Source: Chitinophagaceae bacterium (lineage in GTDB: Bacteria > Bacteroidota > Bacteroidia > Chitinophagales > Chitinophagaceae). From it: a DNA stretch of 64,000 nucleotides. The DNA is taken from assembly GCA_016719815.1 (NCBI GenBank), contig JADJYK010000001.1, positions 471,812 to 535,811 of the forward strand. The letters are read 5' to 3'. Shown here piece after piece: positions 26,969 to 37,326 of this stretch (positions within the stretch are counted from its first letter, which is position 1; each line of letters starts with the position of its first letter). The notes under the pieces are model-generated. The model did not search any database and had not been told where the DNA came from. It worked only from the letters and a program-made list of their open reading frames with translations. The position numbers were made by a program, and so were the translations under genes.

Positions 26969-28120
26969 ATGAGACCAACTGCTTTAAAACTAACTGCCGG
27001 ATTCCTGCTTTTCTGTGGTTTAAACGTAAATGCACAAATTGACCAGGATACCAGAACAGTAACTACCGCTGTTCCTTTTCTTCGTATATCACCAGATGCC
27101 CGTTCAGGTGGCATGGGCGAATTGGGAGTAGCTACTTCAGCTGATGCATATGCTGGATTGTGGAATGTAGGTAAATTAGCTTTCAATCAATCAAAAGGTG
27201 GTGTAGGTGCAACTTACACTCCTTGGTTAAAGGATTTAGTAAATGATGTATACCTGGCAAACGTTGCAGGGTTCTACAAAATAGACGATAATTCTGCTAT
27301 TGGTGGATCTGTTCGTTATTTCAGCTTAGGTAACATCGATTTTACTGACATCCTCGGTAATACATTTGCAAACTACAGGCCCCGTGAGTTTGGTATCGAT
27401 GTTCAGTATTCCCGTAAACTCAATGCTAAAAATGGCGTTGGTATCGGAATCAAATACATTAACTCAAACTTGGCTGGTGGTACTTCTGTAGGAAGCACTT
27501 CTTACAAAGCTGGCAATTCTGTAGCCGCCGACCTTGGATATTATCACAATGGTGTTGGCCAAAGCGGTACTGGTTTAGCTTGGGGTGCTGTGCTGTCAAA
27601 CCTTGGTTCTAAAGTATCTTACACTGATAACGCAGATGCTAAGGATTTCATTCCTGCAAATCTTGGTCTTGGTTTGAACTATACTAAGCAAATGAACGCA
27701 GAGAACAAACTGTCACTTGGTTTAGAAGTAAACAAACTGCTTGTTCCAACTCCTCCGGATCCAGCTGATCCTGATTTTGCTAATCAGGTTGCCGAATACA
27801 GAAAGAAAACTGTGATTGGAAGCTGGTTCAGTTCATTAGGCGATGCTCCTGATGGGTTTGCTGAAGAAATAAAAGAGTTTACTATTTCTGCTGGTGCGGA
27901 ATATACATACAATAATCAGTTCTCTCTTCGTGCAGGTTATTTCTTCGAAGACAAAACAAAAGGTAACCGCCGTTATTTCACAGCTGGTCTTGGTGTGAAG
28001 TATAATGTATTTAATTTCAACTTTGCTTACCTTGTTCCTAGTGGTTCAGGTGTTAGCCGCAACCCATTATCAAACACACTTCGTTTCTCTGTACTGTTTG
28101 ATTTTGCTGCAAAAAAATAA
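26969..28120 (+). CDS. porV: Type IX secretion outer membrane protein PorV
   Basis: 383-residue outer-membrane beta-barrel of the FadL-like family (also named LptO). It carries a Sec signal peptide ending VNAQ, then the family-typical RTVTTAVPFLRISPDARSGG, and alternating strands ending in an aromatic barrel terminus SNTLRFSVLFDF. PorV shuttles T9SS cargo from the translocon to the PorU sortase. The gene order porU-porV is conserved in the phylum. Intact frame with high codon bias, consistent with strong expression. Confidence 0.96.
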   Translation: MRPTALKLTAGFLLFCGLNVNAQIDQDTRTVTTAVPFLRISPDARSGGMGELGVATSADAYAGLWNVGKLAFNQSKGGVGATYTPWLKDLVNDVYLANVAGFYKIDDNSAIGGSVRYFSLGNIDFTDILGNTFANYRPREFGIDVQYSRKLNAKNGVGIGIKYINSNLAGGTSVGSTSYKAGNSVAADLGYYHNGVGQSGTGLAWGAVLSNLGSKVSYTDNADAKDFIPANLGLGLNYTKQMNAENKLSLGLEVNKLLVPTPPDPADPDFANQVAEYRKKTVIGSWFSSLGDAPDGFAEEIKEFTISAGAEYTYNNQFSLRAGYFFEDKTKGNRRYFTAGLGVKYNVFNFNFAYLVPSGSGVSRNPLSNTLRFSVLFDFAAKK

Positions 28121-28150
28121 TTGACTACGACATATTGAACATATTAACTG

Positions 28151-28182
28151 AGGCTGTCCTTATTGGGCAGCCTTTGTTTTTT
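28151..28182 (+). terminator. Terminator after porV
   Basis: AGGCTGTCC and GGGCAGCCT pair as a nine-base stem with one G-U around TTATT, followed by TTGTTTTTT. Confidence 0.75.
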
Positions 28183-28226
28183 CTGAAAATTATGATTAAT
28201 ACCTTATACTGTTTAAAGCAAACTAA

Positions 28227-28709
28227 ATGAGCTTCAGAATTGGATCTGGAATAGATTTTCATCAACTGGCTGTCGGACGGGAGCTTTGGATTGGGGGTGT
28301 AAAAATCCCTCACCAGAAAGGAGCTGTTGGCCATAGCGATGCAGATGTTTTGTTGCATGCGTTGTGCGATGCCATGTTAGGTGCACTAGCCCTGGGAGAT
28401 ATAGGAACACATTTTCCGGATAGTGACAGCGAATATAAAAACATTGATAGTAAAATTCTTTTACAAAGAGCATTCAGACTTATCAGTGAAAGAGGGTATA
28501 AAATTGTAAACGCCGACACTACTGTTTGCCTTGAATTGCCTAAGATAAAACCGTATGTAAATGAGATGCAGAAAGTAATAGCCGGCATACTGAAAGTAAC
28601 AGTAAATGACATTTCTATAAAGGCAACCACAACTGAAAGAATGGGTTTTGCAGGAAGAGAAGAAGGTCTTATGGCTTATGCAACTGTATTGCTACAGAAG
28701 ACAAGCTAA
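28227..28709 (+). CDS. ispF: 2-C-methyl-D-erythritol 2,4-cyclodiphosphate synthase
   Basis: 160-residue enzyme of the MEP isoprenoid pathway that cyclises CDP-methylerythritol phosphate. Zinc and substrate motifs are visible as GSGIDFHQL (Asp and His), HSDADVLLHALCDAMLGA, GDIGTHFPDSD and KATTTERMGFAGREEG. Length and start are typical; the frame is intact. It stands just upstream of dut. Confidence 0.97.
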   Translation: MSFRIGSGIDFHQLAVGRELWIGGVKIPHQKGAVGHSDADVLLHALCDAMLGALALGDIGTHFPDSDSEYKNIDSKILLQRAFRLISERGYKIVNADTTVCLELPKIKPYVNEMQKVIAGILKVTVNDISIKATTTERMGFAGREEGLMAYATVLLQKTS

Positions 28710-28738
28710 TAAAGAATGGATATTAAAGCCTGTGATGG

Positions 28739-28746
28739 TATCTTTG
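28739..28746 (+). promoter_or_regulatory. -7 promoter element of dut
   Basis: TATCTTTG with its last G five bases before the inferred dut ATG at 28752, the same leaderless geometry as the promoters at 3028 and 2952. Confidence 0.5.
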
Positions 28747-28751
28747 CCGGA

Positions 28752-29194
28752 ATGCAAAAACCATAATTAAAATAATAAACAAATCATCAAATCCACTGCC
28801 TTCATATGCTACAGAAGGTTCTTCGGGAATGGATGTCAGAGCTTCTCTTGAAAGTGAAATAACGCTTAGCCCCCTGGAAAGACAACTTGTACCCACTGGT
28901 CTGTTTATTGAGTTGCCCGTTGGTTTTGAAGGTCAAATCAGGCCCCGAAGCGGATTAGCCATAAAACAAGGCATTACCTGCCTGAACACACCCGGTACCA
29001 TTGATGCGGACTACAGGGGAGAAATTATGATTATTTTAATCAACCTTTCGGCAGAGAAACAGGTCATTCATTCTGGCGACAGGATTGCGCAACTGGTGGT
29101 TCAAAAAGTGGAGAAGGCTGAATGGTTTGAATCGGTTGAGCTTACTGTTACACAAAGGAATGATGGTGGGTTTGGACATACGGGAAAAAGATAA
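28752..29194 (+). CDS. dut: dUTP diphosphatase (frameshift at the start)
   Basis: Trimeric dUTPase of about 147 residues that hydrolyses dUTP to dUMP and keeps uracil out of DNA. Motifs are GSSGMDVRA, the RPRSGLAIK stretch, GTIDADYRGEI, RIAQLVVQ and the C-terminal arm RNDGGFGHTGKR. The frame upstream of Met28829 reads IIKIINKSSNPLPSYATEG, which is family sequence but has no start codon. The ATG at 28752 is one base out of frame across five A; with six it would read MQKTIIKIIN. One lost A is therefore likely. Confidence 0.93.
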
Positions 29195-29198
29195 TAAC

Positions 29199-30025
29199 AT
29201 GACAAAAAGAGTGTTGCTATTTCTTGCTTTTTTAGCCGTTGTATTTGCATCCTGCAGGTCGACACGAACAATACAAAAAGCAATTGTTACTAGGGATACA
29301 ACTATTGTAGCAGATACCCCTGATACGATCACAAAACTCAGGGAAGACTCGCTGAAATTCATCAAGGAAAGCTATCAGCAGCTTCTTTCAAATAGAATTA
29401 ATTTCACGACTTTTTCAGCAAAAATGGATGTGGACTATCAGGGGAGTGATGGTAAAAATACGATGTGAATGCACATGTGCGGATGTACAGGGACAGTGTA
29501 ATATGGGTTTCTGTAACTGCAATACTTGGTATAGAAGGATTAAGGGCTTTTGTTACAAAAGATTCAGTAATCATCCTGAACAAACAAGATAAAGTATATA
29601 CAAAGCGAAGTCTGGCATATTTACAGGAGGTTACAGCTTTGCCTCTCGATTTACATTCATTACAGGATTTGATAGTTGGAAACCCTGTTTTTCTTGATTC
29701 GGCAATCCAGTCTTATAATAGAACAACAGGAATTATTTCACTTTATAACAAAGGTGAATTTTTTAAGAATCTTTTTACTATTTCAGAAGAAGGTAAATTG
29801 CCGCTTAGCAGCAAGCTGGACGATTTGGATGAACAACGGAGCCGCACCTGTTTTCTAAAATATGACGAATATGAAAATAAAAAAGGACCAAATTTTCCTT
29901 CCAGGAGGGAAATTAATGTCTCGGAAAAAAGCAACCTTTCAATTAAGTTGAATTTCCGGCAGTATGAGTTTAATGAAACGTTAAGTTTCCCCTTTTCAAT
30001 ACCTAAAAGCTATAAGGAGAATTAA
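29199..30025 (+). CDS. DUF4292 domain lipoprotein (frameshifted)
   Basis: About 276-residue lipoprotein with signal peptide and lipobox VVFASCRS. After a spacer, the DUF4292 domain has NRINFTTFSAKMDVDYQG, then a frameshift at 29456-29460 (five A; six would read GKKYDVNAHVRMYRDS), VIWVSVTAILGIEGLRAFVT, and LQDLIVGNPVF. The fold resembles outer-membrane lipoprotein carriers of the LolA/LolB type; role unproven. It starts four bases after dut, so the two are co-transcribed, and it precedes an EnvC-like gene. Confidence 0.88.
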
Positions 30026-30036
30026 GCAGATAAAAT

Positions 30037-30044
30037 TATTTTTG
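30037..30044 (+). promoter_or_regulatory. Probable -7 promoter element of the EnvC-like gene
   Basis: TATTTTTG fits TAnnTTTG, 58 bases before the ATG at 30103. Confidence 0.4.
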
Positions 30045-30102
30045 CATCCTGTCGTTATAGAATTCTTTCAGGTTTGTTTTTCAATATCAATATTCCAATA
30101 TT

Positions 30103-31450
30103 ATGAGAAGAAAAATAGTATTTGTACTTTTTTTTGCAAGCATCATAAGCAGTGTTTTTGCCCAGCCACCTGGTCAGGATAAAACACAACTTGAAAAGGA
30201 AAGGCAGGAAATACAAAGAGAGTTGAAAGAAATGCAGGTTGCCTATGATAAATTGAAAGGGCAGTCTAAGCAAATTCTGGCTCAGAAAACAATTCTTGAA
30301 AAGAAAATGAATCTGCAGGAGCAGTATATTGGAAGCATTAGTAAAGAAATCAGATCGATAGAGGATGATATATACCTGAGTGAACTGGAGATATACAGAC
30401 TTAGCAGGCAAGTGGACACATTAAAATCCGAATATGCGAGATCGGTTGTCTATGCTTATAAGAACAGGAGTAATTACGACTACCTGAACTTTGTCTTTTC
30501 TGCCAATAACTTTAATGATGCGCTTAAGCGTATTTCGTATTTGAAAAGCTATAAAGAATACCGTGAAAAGCAGGTGTCAACTATTAAGGAAACACAACAG
30601 CTAATAGCTCGGCGTAAACAACAACAAATTGGCAGAAAAGAACAAAAAATGTAGCACTATCCAATCAAACGAAGCAGGTAAAAGAATTGGAAAATCAGAA
30701 GAAGGAAAAGGATGTTGTGATGTCCCAGTTAAAGTCGAAAGAGAAAGATCTGGCAAAACAGATTGCTGCCAAAAAGAAGAAAGACAGGATTTGCAAAATG
30801 CTATTACAGCAATTGTGAAAAGAGAAATTGAAGCAGCAAAGGTAAAAGCCAAGGCGGAAGCAGAAGCAAAAAGAAAAGCAGATGAGCTTGCAAAGAAAAA
30901 TGCCCCGGCTTCAAACCCTGCAACAAACCCAGCTGCGCCAACGGCTCCTGCTGCGACTACAACTACTTCAATAAGTAAACGAAATGTAAAAAATGAGGCT
31001 CCAGCAAGCTATCTTGATTTAAATGCCAAGGACGTAGCTTTAAATGCCAGTTTTCAGGCGAATAAGGCAAAGCTTCCCTGGCCTGTTGACAATGGCATTG
31101 TTACTTTACGGTTTGGCCGTAATAAAGTAGGAGATTATATTGATATCGATAACCCAGGTTTAACTATTGCAACGCCAACTGTAGGGGTAACAGTAAAAAC
31201 TGTTTTTGATGGTGAGGTTAGTGGTATTTATAACCTTGGTGATGGAATGGCCGTAACAATCAGGCATGGTAAGTACTTTACAACTTATGGTAACCTGTCG
31301 ACGGTAAGTGTATCAAAAGGATCCGTTGTAAAAACTGGCCAGGCAATTGGCCGTGCAGGAAAGGATGATGACGGAAACGGCGGGCAAATAGACTTTATAT
31401 TAATGATTGAAACAAGAAACGTAGACCCCTACCCATGGCTACGCCGGTAA
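30103..31450 (+). CDS. EnvC-like murein hydrolase activator, degenerate M23 domain (frameshifted)
   Basis: Secreted protein of about 447 residues. A Sec signal peptide ends in SVFAQ, then a long coiled coil (Lys, Glu and Gln-rich heptads) with YAYKNRSNYDYLNFVFSA, a Pro and Ala-rich linker, and a C-terminal LytM/M23 domain. The frame shifts at least three times: near 30622, near 30645 and near 30785. The M23 domain keeps RHGKYFTTYGNL and VVKTGQAIGRAG, but the zinc site HLHFE is replaced by GGQIDFILM, so it should not cut peptidoglycan itself. EnvC and NlpD are likewise inactive and activate amidases at the division site. Confidence 0.88.
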
Positions 31451-31492
31451 GAGTCTATTTATTATAGACCCGTGCAAAACCGGGGATTGTTG

Positions 31493-32611
31493 TTAGAGAA
31501 ATCTTTCATATAATTTTTCATATAACGGAACAATATTGCTGATGTCGAATTTTTTTGCATGTGCGGCAGCCTTTTCTTTGAATTGATTCAATACCACGTC
31601 TTCTTTCAAAATTGTTATAGCCTGCAGGCTCATTGAGGCAGTATCACCAACATTGCTCATATAACCGGTTTCCCCATCTATCATTATTTCTCCTAATCCG
31701 CCGGCATTGGTTGAAACCACAGGAACACCGGCAGCCATCGCTTCCAATGCTGCCAGTCCAAAACTTTCATACTCAGACGTAAGCAGAAATAAATCAGCAA
31801 TTGCAAGTATGTCTTCCATTTGTTCTTGCTTGCCAACAAAACGGATATTATCACAAATTTTCAACTCCCGGCGCAGGTCTTCTGCCGTGCTTCTTTCCGG
31901 GCCATCACCTACAAAAAGCAATTTGGATGGAATTTCTTTCTGCACTTCGTAGAAAATTTTTACTAGATCCTGCACTCTTTTTATTTTCCTGAAATTAGAT
32001 GCATGCATTAGTATTCTTTCCCCATTAGGTGCAATTACTTTCTTAAAAGCATCAATAGGTTTGCGATTGAAGCGATGCACATCCACAAAGTTTACAATTA
32101 CTTCAATTTCTTTCTTTATGTCAAAGTGACTGTATGTTTCTTCTTTCAGATTTTGAGAAACTGCTGTAATTGCATCACTTTCGTTAATAGAAAAAGTTAC
32201 AACTGGGGCATACATTTTATCTCTGCCTACCAAAGTAATATCCGTACCATGCAGTGTAGTAATGACCGGGATATTTTTACCCTCTTTTTTTAGTATTTGT
32301 TTTGCCATATAAGCTGCCGAGGCATGCGGAATAGCGTAGTGAGTATGGAGCAGATCGAGTTTATGATTTTTTATCACATCCACCATTGTGCTGGCAAGAG
32401 CTGTTTCGTATGGAGGGAAATCAAAAAGCGGGTAAGTGGGGACCTGCACTTCGTGATAAAAGACGTTTGGCATGAACTCACTCAGTCTTACCGGTTGCTG
32501 ATAAGTAATAAAGTGTACGAAATGGCCTTTCTGTGCCAGGGCTTTACCTAATTCTGTAGCCAGCACTCCGGAACCACCAAAAGTGGGATAGCAAACAATA
32601 CCAATTACCAT
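31493..32611 (-). CDS. bshA: N-acetyl-alpha-D-glucosaminyl L-malate synthase
   Basis: 373-residue GT4 glycosyltransferase that joins UDP-GlcNAc and L-malate, the first step of bacillithiol synthesis. Start at MVIGIVCYPTFGGSG (32611). The family patterns LLHTHYAIPHA, TTLHGTDITLVG, NFVDVHRF and the nucleotide-sugar motif SEYESFGLAALEAMAAG are all present. Bacillithiol is the main low-molecular-weight thiol in many Bacteroidota, so it may supply the persulfide substrate for the MBL-rhodanese proteins of this window; that link is inference. Confidence 0.94.
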   Translation of the reverse strand: MVIGIVCYPTFGGSGVLATELGKALAQKGHFVHFITYQQPVRLSEFMPNVFYHEVQVPTYPLFDFPPYETALASTMVDVIKNHKLDLLHTHYAIPHASAAYMAKQILKKEGKNIPVITTLHGTDITLVGRDKMYAPVVTFSINESDAITAVSQNLKEETYSHFDIKKEIEVIVNFVDVHRFNRKPIDAFKKVIAPNGERILMHASNFRKIKRVQDLVKIFYEVQKEIPSKLLFVGDGPERSTAEDLRRELKICDNIRFVGKQEQMEDILAIADLFLLTSEYESFGLAALEAMAAGVPVVSTNAGGLGEIMIDGETGYMSNVGDTASMSLQAITILKEDVVLNQFKEKAAAHAKKFDISNIVPLYEKLYERFL

Positions 32612-32727
32612 AATAGTTAAATCAGAAGCCGAAGTTAGTTGTTTTGCTGAACCTGCCTGTACCATTTATCTTTTTCTTTCAGCCAATAATCCAGGTTTCT
32701 TTTATCTTTAGCAAAATGCTTTAATAC

Positions 32728-34128
32728 ATGAAGAAGTCGCTTTTGTTTAGCCTCATATTTTTTTCAGCTGCAGGTCTTTTTTCCCAGAATGCAGATTCTT
32801 TTTTTATAAAAAGGATTGCCGATGAAATTCTTACAAATGGGCAGGCATACGAGAATCTGCGACATCTTTCAAAGCAAATTGGCCCCAGTCTTGCAGGTTC
32901 GCAGGGAATGGTAAAAGCTGAACATTGGGGACTGAGATTAATGCTGGAAAGCGGTGCCGATAAAGCATGGCGGCAGGAGTGTATGGTACCACACTGGGTA
33001 AGAGGAGGAAAAGATGAGATGTGGTCTTCACAGCTTGTTTCGGCCAACATTCCAGGAAAACCAGATGCCAGGCTGATTAAAAGGTATTATGATGTGGTGG
33101 CATTGGGCAACTCTGCAGGCACACCAAAAGCAGGGCTTTCCGCAGAGGTACTACTCGTCAATTCGTTTGATGAACTGGATAAAAGAAAAGAAGAAGCTAA
33201 AGGGAAGATTGTGTTCTTTAATTACAAATTCAATCCTACATTCATCCGCACTTTTCAGTCTTATGGAGATGCGGCAAAATACAGGGGCAATGGACCTTCG
33301 GCCGCAGCAAAATATGGTGCAGCCGGTGTAATAATAAGAAGTATGAGCCATAGTGTGGATAATCATCCACATACCGGGGCAACCCGGTATGATTCTGCAT
33401 ATGCAAAGATTCCGGCAGTCGCCGTTGGTTTGCGTGATGCAGATTTTATAAGTGACCAGTTAAAAAAAGGCAAGTTGTCCGTTACCATAAAAACAAACGG
33501 TTATTTTCTTCCGGACACAATCGGGCATAATATTATCGGAGAACTGAAAGGAACAGAATTTCCGGAAGAGATTGTTACAGTAGGAGGGCATTTGGATAGT
33601 TGGGACAATTGCGAAGGGGCACATGATGATGGGGCAGGCTGCGTTCAGGCTATTGAAATTTTGAGAACATTTAAAGTACTTGGCTACAAACCTAAAAGAA
33701 CAATCCGGTTTGTATTGTTTGCCAATGAAGAAAATGGATTAAGAGGTGGTTTGAAATATGCTGAAGAAGCAAAATTTAAGAATGAAAAACATGTATTGGC
33801 AATAGAGAGTGATGCAGGTGGTTTTACTCCAAGAGGCCTAGGTTTTTCGGGTAGCGATGAACAGTTTAAGAAATTTATGATGTGGAGAGAGCTAATTGCT
33901 CCTTATGGTTGCAGCGAGTTTTATAGAGGAGGAGGAGGTGCTGATATTGGCCCATTAAACAGGGCATTAGGTACACCTATGGCCGCACTACATCCTGACT
34001 CGCAACGCTATTTTGATGTACACCATGCAAGAAGCGATGTGTTTGAAGCTGTAAATAAAAGGGAACTGGAACTGGGTGCCATTAATATGGCAGCATTGAT
34101 TTATTTGGTGGATAAGTATGGATTATAG
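32728..34128 (+). CDS. M28 family metallopeptidase with PA domain
   Basis: 466-residue secreted zinc aminopeptidase or carboxypeptidase Q-like enzyme. A Sec signal peptide ends in GLFSQ. A protease-associated (PA) insertion precedes the catalytic domain. Zinc ligands and catalytic acid are visible in VTVGGHLDSWD, GAHDDGAGCVQ, ANEENGLRGG, ESDAGGF and the late histidine in YFDVHHARSDVFE. It is divergent from bshA and ends one base before the argH stop in tail-to-tail fashion. Substrate unknown, probably peptides for nutrition. Confidence 0.93.
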   Translation: MKKSLLFSLIFFSAAGLFSQNADSFFIKRIADEILTNGQAYENLRHLSKQIGPSLAGSQGMVKAEHWGLRLMLESGADKAWRQECMVPHWVRGGKDEMWSSQLVSANIPGKPDARLIKRYYDVVALGNSAGTPKAGLSAEVLLVNSFDELDKRKEEAKGKIVFFNYKFNPTFIRTFQSYGDAAKYRGNGPSAAAKYGAAGVIIRSMSHSVDNHPHTGATRYDSAYAKIPAVAVGLRDADFISDQLKKGKLSVTIKTNGYFLPDTIGHNIIGELKGTEFPEEIVTVGGHLDSWDNCEGAHDDGAGCVQAIEILRTFKVLGYKPKRTIRFVLFANEENGLRGGLKYAEEAKFKNEKHVLAIESDAGGFTPRGLGFSGSDEQFKKFMMWRELIAPYGCSEFYRGGGGADIGPLNRALGTPMAALHPDSQRYFDVHHARSDVFEAVNKRELELGAINMAALIYLVDKYGL

Positions 34129-34129
34129 T

Positions 34130-35460
34130 TTACTGAACTAAACAGTCCAACGCTTTATTAACAGATGCAAACGGGAATGATTCCATAACTGTTTGCATCT
34201 GTTTTTTTATCTCGCTGGTGCAAAGATTACCAATGCTTCCTTCATGGGTATGATTGATTTCAATATCATACTTAAAAGCACCAGCTTCAATATCTAATCC
34301 GATTTTTTTATAGGCATCCCTGAAGGGCGTTCCTGTATTTACAAGTTTATTTACTTCTTCTACACTAAAGAGGTATTTATATTTTTCATCAGTTAGAATA
34401 TTCTCTTTGATTTCGATGTTTGATAACATCAGTCCGGCCATTTCAATACAATTTTTCAGCGTTTTGAATGCCGGGAAAAGATGTTCTTTCAGTAATTGCA
34501 AATCACGGTGATAACCTGAAGGCAGGTTCGTTGTCATCAGCATGATTTCATTCGGTAATGCTTTAATGCGGTTACAGTGTGAACGTATCAGTTCAAAAAC
34601 ATCAGGATTTTTTTTGTGCGGCATAATGCTGCTGCCAGTGGTCAGTTCAGCCGGGAAAGAAATAAAATCAAAATTTTGATTCAGATACAAACAGGCATCC
34701 ATACTGAGCTTTGCCAGTGTGTCAGCTATATTGACCAATGATTGTGCTGCAATCCGTTCTGCTTTTCCTCTACCCATCTGGGCATAAATAACATTATAGT
34801 TCAAATCGGCAAAGCCAAGCAATTGGGTTGTAAGTGTTCTGTTAATGGGAAACGAAGAACCATAACCGGCAGCAGAGCCTAACGGATTCTTGTTAACCAC
34901 ATCGTAAGCTGCCTTGATAGTGAGGACATCATCAACAAGGCTTTCTGCATAGGCGCCAAACCATAAGCCGAAAGAAGATGGCATGGCCAGTTGCAGGTGA
35001 GTGTAACCCGGTAACAAATGATTCTTATGCTTTTCGCTTTGTGATTGCAGCAGTTCAAAAAACGGGTGAATGACATTGACCAGTTCTTCCAGCTCATTTC
35101 TTAGAAAAAGTTTTATATCAACCAATACCTGGTCGTTGCGGCTGCGGGCAGAATGGATTTTTTTTCCAGCAGCACCTATTTTTGTGTAAGCAAATATTCC
35201 ACCTGTGAGTGAACATCTTCGGCCTCAGGATTAATACTGAAAGATGAACTTTGAATTGAGCTATAGATGCTTCTGAGCTCTCTAACCAGATCATCTTTCT
35301 CGGTTGTGGTGAGCAAGCCTACTGTTTCGAGCATAATTACATGGGCAATAGAGCCCAGCACATCGAAAGGTGCAAGCATCAGGTCAAATTCACGGTCATT
35401 GCCGACCGTAAACCTTTCTACTTCGGCCAGAGAAGTTTTGTCTTTTTGCCACAGCTTCAT
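34130..35460 (-). CDS. argH: Argininosuccinate lyase (frameshifted)
   Basis: About 443-residue fumarase/aspartase-superfamily enzyme that splits argininosuccinate into arginine and fumarate. The first frame has MKLWQKD and DFEAEDVHSQVE-like sequence (EAEDVHSQVEYLLTQ) and stops near 35176; with one more A in the run near 35187 it continues KIGAAGKKIHSARSRNDQV. Later motifs are GYTHLQLAMP and the signature GSSIMPHKKNPDVFE. Last gene of the arginine operon; its ATG overlaps the stop of the deacylase gene by four bases. Confidence 0.95.
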
Positions 35461-36527
35461 AATACCTGGTTTAATAACTGAATGTATAATTCAATTCCTT
35501 CTTCTATCTCTTTAATGTAAATATACTCGTCGGCAGTATGGCTCCTGGCAGAATCGCCAGGCCCCATTTTCAAAGATGGAAAAGGCATCAATGCTTTGTC
35601 AGAAGTAGTTGGAGAGCCATAGTAAGACCTGCCAAGATTGATACCGGCCGCCACTAAAGGGTGGTTAAGGGCAATGGAAGTGGATCGAAGTCTTGTGCTT
35701 CTCGGTTTCACATCGCAATGCACATTCGCCTTTATTATTTTCACTACTTCTTCAAAAGTGTATAGCTCATTAATTCTAGTGTCAACCACAAATTTGCAAA
35801 CAGCCGGAACTACGTTATGCGCCTTATTTTCTGTTTCAATAACAGTCACACTCATTCGGGAAGGACCGAGCAGATCAGATACTTTATCAAACTCATAATT
35901 GCGGAACCATTCTATGTCTTTAAGTGCTGTATATATGGCATTTTCGCCTTCATTTCGGGCCGCATGACCGGCTTTGCCATAGCTGAAGCAGTCAATTACC
36001 ATCAAACCTCTTTCTGCAACGGCCAATTGCATCTGTGTGGGTTCACCCACAATGGCACAGTCAATTTTTGGTAAATAGGGTAATGTGTATTCGACGCCAC
36101 CGTTTCCGCTTATTTCTTCTTCGGCGGTGGCTGCAACAATAAGATTGTATTTTAAATTTTCCTTATCATAAAAATGCAGGAAGGTGGCAATTAGCGAAAC
36201 AAGGCAACCGCCGGCATCGTTGCTGCCCAATCCAAACAGTTTACCTTCTTCGACGACAGGAGTGAAAGGATCTTTAGTGTATTGAGGGTTGGGCTTTAAC
36301 GTATCATGGTGAGAGTTCAGCAGGATAGTTGGCTTTTTCTCAGCAAAGCACTGGTTAATTGCAACAATGTTATTGCCGACCCATGTGGCCGGAATTTCTT
36401 TTGTTGCACAAAGCTTTGCAATAATGCCTGCCGTTTTTTCTTCTTCTTTGCTAAAAGAAGGAGTGGCGATCAGGTTCTTCAGCAATTCAATTGCCTCCTG
36501 TTGCAGGATGTTCAGGTTGTTACTCAT
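35457..36527 (-). CDS. M20 family N-acyl-citrulline/ornithine deacylase (ArgE-like)
   Basis: 356-residue zinc peptidase of the M20/ArgE/DapE family. Metal site: LLNSHHDTLKPNP, GLGSNDAGGCLVSL, ATAEEEISGNGGVE and a C-terminal KMGPGDSARSHTADEYI. In the Bacteroidota arginine route the acyl group is removed from acyl-citrulline after carbamoylation, so this enzyme probably acts on N-acetyl- or N-succinyl-citrulline. It sits between argB and argH, overlapping argB by eight bases. Confidence 0.9.
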   Translation of the reverse strand: MSNNLNILQQEAIELLKNLIATPSFSKEEEKTAGIIAKLCATKEIPATWVGNNIVAINQCFAEKKPTILLNSHHDTLKPNPQYTKDPFTPVVEEGKLFGLGSNDAGGCLVSLIATFLHFYDKENLKYNLIVAATAEEEISGNGGVEYTLPYLPKIDCAIVGEPTQMQLAVAERGLMVIDCFSYGKAGHAARNEGENAIYTALKDIEWFRNYEFDKVSDLLGPSRMSVTVIETENKAHNVVPAVCKFVVDTRINELYTFEEVVKIIKANVHCDVKPRSTRLRSTSIALNHPLVAAGINLGRSYYGSPTTSDKALMPFPSLKMGPGDSARSHTADEYIYIKEIEEGIELYIQLLNQVL

Positions 36528-37326
36528 GTATTATGCTTGTGCCGTCGTTTCCTTCAATTAATGAATGAAGATTCTCTGCTTTTCCAATAATCACTTTATG
36601 TACACCACTTTTTAATGCTGAAAAAGCATTATCTAATTTCGGAATCATTCCGGCAAAAATAGACCCCCTGCCCCCTGCAAGGGGGGATTTTAATTCTTCA
36701 TACATTGATGGTGTAATTGTGGGGATCAATGATGTTTCGTCGTTTACATCAAGCAGCACTCCGCTCTTTTCAAAAGAGTAAACAAGTGAAACCTCATATA
36801 TACTACTTAAGGATTTAGCTACTTCCTGTGCAATGGTATCTGCATTTGTATTTAGGAGTTGCCCGTTCTCGTCATGTGTAATGGGGGCAATAACAGGAAC
36901 AAGTCCATTTTCAATAAGGCTTTGCCAGTTACGGGTTTCCATCATTTCAGACTTTACATCTCCCACAAAGCCATAATCAATTTCCCTGACAGGCCTTTTT
37001 ACGGCCGGAATAAGATTTCCGTCAGCTCCTGTAACACCGATAGCGTTGCATCCAAGTTTTTGAAGCTGCGCAACAATTTTTTTGTTGATAAGCCCGGCAT
37101 ATACCATTGTTACCAAGTCAATGGTTGCAGCATCTGTTATTCTTCTGCCATCAATGTACTTACTTTCAATGCCAAGCTGCGATCCAATTTTGGTAGCAAC
37201 TTTTCCTCCTCCATGAATAAGTACTTTATTTTCTTTTATTTCTGCAAAAGATTCCAGGAACGAAACAAGTTTTGTCTCGTCATCAATAATGTTTCCACCA
37301 ATTTTTATGACATATAACTTATCCAT
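36520..37326 (-). CDS. argB: N-acetylglutamate (acylglutamate) kinase
   Basis: 268-residue amino acid kinase that phosphorylates the N-acyl-glutamate intermediate of arginine synthesis. It has VIKIGGNIIDD, LIHGGGKVATKIG, ITDAATIDLVTMVYAGLINK and NTNADTIAQEVAKSL. Its start overlaps argF' end by eight bases and its end overlaps the deacylase start, so the operon is translated in a coupled way. Whether the acyl group is acetyl or succinyl cannot be read from these motifs alone. Confidence 0.95.
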   Translation of the reverse strand: MDKLYVIKIGGNIIDDETKLVSFLESFAEIKENKVLIHGGGKVATKIGSQLGIESKYIDGRRITDAATIDLVTMVYAGLINKKIVAQLQKLGCNAIGVTGADGNLIPAVKRPVREIDYGFVGDVKSEMMETRNWQSLIENGLVPVIAPITHDENGQLLNTNADTIAQEVAKSLSSIYEVSLVYSFEKSGVLLDVNDETSLIPTITPSMYEELKSPLAGGRGSIFAGMIPKLDNAFSALKSGVHKVIIGKAENLHSLIEGNDGTSIIHE

